From Mycobacterium sp. PSTR-4-N (GTDB lineage: Bacteria > Actinomycetota > Actinomycetes > Mycobacteriales > Mycobacteriaceae), in assembly GCF_022348085.1 (NCBI RefSeq), contig NZ_JAKRFN010000004.1, forward strand, positions 186,001 through 250,000: a DNA stretch of 64,000 nt, read 5' to 3'. Shown piece by piece: positions 59,588 through 64,000 of this stretch (the first letter of the stretch is position 1; the number at the start of each line of letters is the position of its first letter). The notes under the pieces are model-generated. The model was not told where the DNA came from. It saw only the letters and a program-made list of their open reading frames with translations, and searched no databases. Both the position numbers and the translations under genes were made by a program.

Positions 59588-62044
59588 ATGACAGAGCAGA
59601 AGCCGCGACCCGCCGCCGGCGCACCCCGTTGGGTGCGTCCGGCGGCGGGATCGTCAAGTCCGGCAACTGATCTGACGGCAGCCGTCGAGCAGCTGCGGGC
59701 CGGGGGAGCCCGACTCGACTCGGCTGCCCTGCGCAATGCCCTTCGCGATCTCTACGACTTCTGGCTCACCACCAAGGCCAACGACATCGGCATCACCGCC
59801 AGCAGCGGGTTCGCCATCGTCGCCACCGGGGGTCTGGGCCGCGGTGAGGTCCTCCCGTATTCCGACCTCGACCTGATGCTGCTGCACGACAACATGCCCG
59901 CCGACATCGTCGGCGAGGTCGCCGAGCTGCTGTGGTATCCGTTGTGGGACGCCAACATTCGCCTCGATCACAGCGTGCGTACGGTGCCCGAGGCGTTGCG
60001 TGTCGCCGCGGAGGACATCTCGGCCGGGCTGGCGATGCTCGAGGCCCGGCACATCGCCGGCGACGCCGACCTGTCGGCGCTGCTGATCGGGGGTGCACGG
60101 CGGCAGTGGCGCACCGGAATCGGCTCGCGCTTCACCGAACTCGTCGAGCACACACGTGCCCGTTGGCATCGCAGCGGTGAGATCGCACACCGCGCCGAAC
60201 CCGATCTCAAGTGCGGTCGCGGCGGCCTGCGTGACGTTCAGCTACTCAACGCCTTGGCGATCGCACAGTTGGCCGACGTCTATCCCAGCCGATCGCTGGC
60301 CTCTCCCACCGAAACCCTCGGCGAGGCGCATCTGGCACTGCTGAACGTGCGCACAGAACTGCACCGTGTCGCGGGCCGCGGGCGTGAGCTGCTGCTCGCC
60401 CAGCACGCCGACGAGATCGGGGCGTCGCTGCGCATCGGCGACCGATTCGACCTGGCCCGGATGCTCTCCGACGCCGCCCGCACGGTCAGCTACTACGTCG
60501 ATGCCGGCATCCGCACGGCAGGCAACGCGCTGCCGCGCCGCGGCCTGTCGGCGCTGCGCCGCCCGGTGCGCCGACCGCTGGACGAGGGTGTGATCGAGTT
60601 CAACGGCGAAGTCATCCTCGCCCGCGACGCCCGCCCCGAACGCGACCCCGGGCTGATCCTGCGGGTGGCGGCCGCGTCGGCGACCACCGGTCTGCCCATG
60701 GCGGCGTCGACGCTGAGTCGTCTGGTGGAGACCGCGCCCGAACTGCGCACGCCATGGCCGCGGCAGGCGCTCAAGGACCTGCTGGTGATGCTCGCCGCCG
60801 GACCCTCGGCGGTCGCCACGATCGAGGCGCTCGACCGCACGGGCCTGTGGGGCCGGCTGTTCCCCGAGTGGGGCGCGGTGCGCGACCTGCCGCCCCGCGA
60901 CGTCGTGCACATCTGGACCGTCGACCGTCATCTCGTCGAAACGGTCTCGCGGGCAAGCGCTTTGACGACCCGCGTCGCCCGACCGGATCTACTGGTGCTC
61001 GGTGCGCTGATCCACGACATCGGCAAGGGGCGCGGCGGGGACCACAGCGTGATCGGTGCCGAACTCGCGCATCAGATCGGCACGAGGCTCGGATTGTGGC
61101 CGTCGGACATCACGATCCTGTCCGCGGTCGTGCGGCATCATCTGCTTCTGCCGCACACCGCGACCCGGCGCGATCTGCAGGACCCGGCCACCATCTCCAC
61201 CGTCGTCGAGGCGATCGGCGGGGACCTGACGGTGCTCGAGCTGCTGCACGCCCTGGCCGAAGCTGATTCGCTGGCCACCGGGCCCGGTGTCTGGGGTGAC
61301 TGGAAGGCCTCCCTGCTGGGTGACCTGGTCCGGCGGTGTCGGCTGGTGATGGCGGGGGAGCCTCTGCCGCAACCGGATCCGATCGATCCACGCTTCCTGG
61401 ACATGGCGGGTCAGCCGGGCGTGGCGGTGGAGCTCGCGCCCGGCGACAGTCCGCACATCTTCACCGTCACGATGATCGCGGCAGACCGGCGGGGACTGCT
61501 GTCGAAGGCCGCCGGGGTGCTCGCCCTGAATTCGCTCCGGGTGCATTCGGCGTCGGTCAACGGTCACAACGGTTCGGCGGTCAACACCTTCGTGGTTTCG
61601 CCGCATTTCGGCTCGCCGCCGGCGGCAGAGCTGCTGCGCCAGCAGCTGATCCTCGCCCTCGACGGGGATCTCGACGTGGCCTCGTCACTGGAGAAGAAGG
61701 GTGATCCGCAGGCGGCCCGCGCCGGCGAGGTCCGTCCGGCAGTGCCCATCCACGCACCCGCCGCGCCATCGCGTGTGCTGTGGCACGACGCCGACGACGC
61801 CGGGCGCACCGTCCTCGAGATCCGCACCACCGACCGCGCCGGACTGTTGAGCGCGCTGACTGCGGTGTTCGAGCGCAACGGCGTGGACATCGCGTGGGCG
61901 AAGGTGACGACGCTGGGCTCGTCGGTGGTCGACGCCTTCGGCGTCGTGCTGCCGCAGGACAGTGCCGCGGTGCGGCAGACGCTGGATCGGGAGTTGTTCG
62001 CCGTCTTGCCCGCGCCGGTACCGGCCGTCGAGGAAGCCAGCTAG
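59588..62044 (+). CDS. glnD: PII nucleotidyltransferase GlnD
   Basis: 818 residues from ATG 59588, with GGGAGGA upstream; GTG 59570 is less likely. Domains: nucleotidyltransferase with [16 protein letters not shown] (~81-95), HD hydrolase with [14 protein letters not shown] (~475), and two C-terminal ACT domains ([20 protein letters not shown] and [20 protein letters not shown]). It modifies PII in response to glutamine. It is 76 bases after glnB and is the last gene of the operon. Confidence 0.95.
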   Translation: MTEQKPRPAAGAPRWVRPAAGSSSPATDLTAAVEQLRAGGARLDSAALRNALRDLYDFWLTTKANDIGITASSGFAIVATGGLGRGEVLPYSDLDLMLLHDNMPADIVGEVAELLWYPLWDANIRLDHSVRTVPEALRVAAEDISAGLAMLEARHIAGDADLSALLIGGARRQWRTGIGSRFTELVEHTRARWHRSGEIAHRAEPDLKCGRGGLRDVQLLNALAIAQLADVYPSRSLASPTETLGEAHLALLNVRTELHRVAGRGRELLLAQHADEIGASLRIGDRFDLARMLSDAARTVSYYVDAGIRTAGNALPRRGLSALRRPVRRPLDEGVIEFNGEVILARDARPERDPGLILRVAAASATTGLPMAASTLSRLVETAPELRTPWPRQALKDLLVMLAAGPSAVATIEALDRTGLWGRLFPEWGAVRDLPPRDVVHIWTVDRHLVETVSRASALTTRVARPDLLVLGALIHDIGKGRGGDHSVIGAELAHQIGTRLGLWPSDITILSAVVRHHLLLPHTATRRDLQDPATISTVVEAIGGDLTVLELLHALAEADSLATGPGVWGDWKASLLGDLVRRCRLVMAGEPLPQPDPIDPRFLDMAGQPGVAVELAPGDSPHIFTVTMIAADRRGLLSKAAGVLALNSLRVHSASVNGHNGSAVNTFVVSPHFGSPPAAELLRQQLILALDGDLDVASSLEKKGDPQAARAGEVRPAVPIHAPAAPSRVLWHDADDAGRTVLEIRTTDRAGLLSALTAVFERNGVDIAWAKVTTLGSSVVDAFGVVLPQDSAAVRQTLDRELFAVLPAPVPAVEEAS

Positions 62045-62048
62045 ACGG

Positions 62049-64000
62049 TCACTGCGCGACCGTGACCGACACCCAGGTGCCGTTGACCGCCGCCGTCCCG
62101 GTGAACGAATCGACGAGATGCGGGTCGTGCAGGGCATTGACGTTGGCGCCCGCCAACGTCCTGGCGTGGCGCCACCCGGTGTCCTGATGGCCCCAACCGT
62201 GCGGTATCGCAACGGTTCCGGCACGAATGTCGTCTGTCACGTCCACCGGCACCTCGATCTCGCCGACGGGCGAGGCGATACACGCGGTGTCACCGTCGGC
62301 AAGGCCGCGGGCCGCCGCGTCGTCGGGATGCATCAGCACCGTGCACCGGTTGCTGCCGCCCGTCATCGTCGCGACGTTGTGCAGCCAGGAGTTGTTGCTC
62401 CGCAACTGCCGGCGGCCGATCAGCTGCAGGTCATAGGCGTCAGCTGCGGCCGCGTCGCCGTCGCGCAGATGCGCCTGCGTCGCCGCGACGAACTCCACCG
62501 GTGCCAGCTGCACACGCCGGTCCTTGGTCGCGATCACCTCACGCAGCCGGGGGCGCAGCGGTCCGAGATCGACACCGCCGGGGCTCGAGCGGATCTGACG
62601 CATCGTGATGCCCTTGCGGCCCTTACGAAATCGTCCGTGCGGCCCGGTGGCCACGGCCAGCGCCGCCAGTCGCAGCGGATTGATCGCCGAGACCACCCGC
62701 GACCGCAGCGGGCCGGGCAGCGACCGCAGCGGCCGCGGCAGCAACTCGAGAGCCAAGCGGGTCAGGATCTCCCAGTCCTCGAGGCCGCCGGACGGCGGGT
62801 CGAACGAGCGGTGCTGAAAGCGAACGGTGTTGCGCACCTGGAACACCGGCGTGAGCAGGCTGACATCGTCGCGCTCCAGCGGTGACACCGGGGGCAGGAT
62901 GAAGTCGGCGTGCCGGGTGGTCTCCGTGATGTACATGTCGACCGCCACATACAGGTCGAGCGACTCCAGGGCATCGTCGAGCCGGCCCCGCTGGGGGATC
63001 GACGAGACCGGGTTACCGGCATAGGTGATCATCGCGCGGATCTGGCCGGGGCCAGGGGTGAGGATCTCGTCGGCCATGACGACTGCGGGTAGCTCCGAGC
63101 GGAACGAGCGGTAGCGGCCCGATCGGTCGGTGAAACGGCCGGGCCGGAACGGTATCCGCTTGGCCAGGCGCGGCACGTCCGCCACGGGCGTGGTGAACAT
63201 GGTGCCGCCCGCGCGGTCGAGGTTGCCCGTCACGGTGTTGATGACCATCACCAGCCAACTGACCAGCGTGCCCGTCGGCTGCTGACAGATGCCGATGCGC
63301 GCGTAGATCGCCGCCGACTCCGCCGCCGCGTGCTCGCGGGCGAGCGTCTGGATCGTCTCCGCGTCCACCCCCGCCCGCGGGGCCATCGCCTCCGGCGTCG
63401 CGTCGGCGACCAGATCCGCCAGCTCGGCGATCCCCGTCGACTGTTCAGCGACAGCCCTTGTGTCGCAGAGCCTTTCGGCGAGCAGAACGTGCAGCATGCC
63501 GAGCAGCAGGAACAGGTCACCGCCGGGGCGCACCGCGACGTGCTGGTCGGCCAGCCGCGCGGTCTCGGTGCGGCGCGGGTCGACCACGACGACGGTGCCC
63601 CCGCGGTCGCGGATCGCCCGGATCCGTCGTTTGGCGCCGGGCATGATCGACAACGATCCGTTGGACACGGCGGGGTTGGCGCCCAGAATCACCAAACGCT
63701 GGGTGCGGTCGATGTCGGTGACGGGGATCAGGGCGTTGGACCCGAACACCTTCCACGCGGCGAATTCGTGTGGCATCTGGTCGATCGACGACGCGGTGAA
63801 GAAATTCGGCGTACGCAGCGCCCGGCTCAGCAGGAAGCCGTAGGCCGCCCCGGAGCTGTGCGCGGCCGGGTTGCCGAGGTACATGCCCAGCGAGTTGCTG
63901 CCGCTCCTGGCGCGCACCGCCCTCAGCCGCCGCCCGATCTCGGCGAACGCCGCGTCCCAGCCGATCGGTTCGAACCGGTCCCCGACACGGCGCAGCGGTG
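62049..64000 (-). CDS. Molybdopterin oxidoreductase (partial, 5' end outside window)
   Basis: 650 codons, running off the right edge. It belongs to the bis-MGD (DMSO-reductase/formate-dehydrogenase) superfamily. It begins with RFEPIGWDAAFAEIGRRLR, continues with NSLGMYLGNPAAHSSGAAYG and VILGANPAVSNGS, and ends with the C-terminal MGD-binding beta-barrel (GGSNRCTVLMHPDDAAARGL, IPHGWGH). A 4Fe-4S part is expected in the missing N-terminus. Where formate dehydrogenases carry Sec or Cys I see no Cys (TASSIDQMPHEF), so the substrate is open. It converges on glnD with 4 bases between stops. Confidence 0.85.
   Translation of the reverse strand, partial: PLRRVGDRFEPIGWDAAFAEIGRRLRAVRARSGSNSLGMYLGNPAAHSSGAAYGFLLSRALRTPNFFTASSIDQMPHEFAAWKVFGSNALIPVTDIDRTQRLVILGANPAVSNGSLSIMPGAKRRIRAIRDRGGTVVVVDPRRTETARLADQHVAVRPGGDLFLLLGMLHVLLAERLCDTRAVAEQSTGIAELADLVADATPEAMAPRAGVDAETIQTLAREHAAAESAAIYARIGICQQPTGTLVSWLVMVINTVTGNLDRAGGTMFTTPVADVPRLAKRIPFRPGRFTDRSGRYRSFRSELPAVVMADEILTPGPGQIRAMITYAGNPVSSIPQRGRLDDALESLDLYVAVDMYITETTRHADFILPPVSPLERDDVSLLTPVFQVRNTVRFQHRSFDPPSGGLEDWEILTRLALELLPRPLRSLPGPLRSRVVSAINPLRLAALAVATGPHGRFRKGRKGITMRQIRSSPGGVDLGPLRPRLREVIATKDRRVQLAPVEFVAATQAHLRDGDAAAADAYDLQLIGRRQLRSNNSWLHNVATMTGGSNRCTVLMHPDDAAARGLADGDTACIASPVGEIEVPVDVTDDIRAGTVAIPHGWGHQDTGWRHARTLAGANVNALHDPHLVDSFTGTAAVNGTWVSVTVAQ

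Overview
The window comes from a GC-rich mycobacterium, most likely a rapid grower (Mycolicibacterium type). Coding density is high, GTG starts and stop/start overlaps are frequent, and gene order follows the M. tuberculosis H37Rv block from lppZ (Rv3006) to glnD (Rv2918c), read here in the opposite orientation. The M. tuberculosis comparisons come from my knowledge of that genome and were not computed. Two differences stand out. The large PDIM/phenolglycolipid locus that M. tuberculosis carries between coaD and sepIVA is absent. A peroxidase/copper-chaperone cluster lies between recG and the aldo-keto reductase gene.

Layout. 1-5.5 kb: partial lppZ, a DoxX membrane protein, a PH-domain protein, then ilvB-ilvN-ilvC behind a leader peptide and attenuator. 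5.5-10.9 kb: wrbA and an FAD oxidoreductase, then serA, leuB and a membrane gene without a normal start codon. 10.8-14.5 kb: an MFS carrier divergent from an FAH-family gene and gltX. 14.6-18.5 kb: tRNA-Gln and tRNA-Glu, an IclR regulator divergent from leuCD, then hupB. 18.6-28.4 kb: mutT1, ppk and fbiD on the minus strand; gpsA, a PLP enzyme and ddl on the plus strand; DUF3515 and a stand-alone Lrp/AsnC domain on minus; thiL and ung on plus. 28.4-33.7 kb: a small lipoprotein, rpmB, a FakA/DAK2 protein, recG and a secreted HNH nuclease. 33.7-38.7 kb: a small exported protein, then (all minus) DyP peroxidase, PCuAC, PepSY protein, membrane protein and aldo-keto reductase. 38.8-46.9 kb: lipN, DsbA, VKOR, pyc, rsmD, an amidohydrolase and coaD. 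47-55 kb: hemerythrin, sepIVA, DUF177, rnc, mutM, OsmC, acyP, smc. 55-64 kb: type 2 IPP isomerase on minus, ftsY, amt-glnB-glnD, and a molybdopterin oxidoreductase cut by the window end.

How it works together. The left third is dominated by branched-chain amino acid synthesis (ilvBNC, leuB, leuCD) with serine synthesis and two tRNAs. Control looks layered: ribosome-mediated attenuation on ilvBNC and an IclR-type (LtbR/NdgR-like) regulator on leuCD. The right end is the nitrogen operon amt-glnB-glnD with GlnR-type boxes. The middle holds housekeeping genes for nucleotide, DNA and envelope metabolism.

No gene-free stretch exceeds about 300 bases apart from 14452-14847, which holds the two tRNAs and a terminator. 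The next longest (1805-2074) is the ilv leader. I see no CRISPR array, insertion sequence, prophage or integrase. Nothing here is a clearly new multi-gene defence-type system. The most unusual signals are the ilv attenuator, two genes with non-standard start codons, a hairpin repeat on either side of the osmC-acyP-smc block, a triplicated repeat over the mutM stop codon, and the exported peroxidase/copper cluster.
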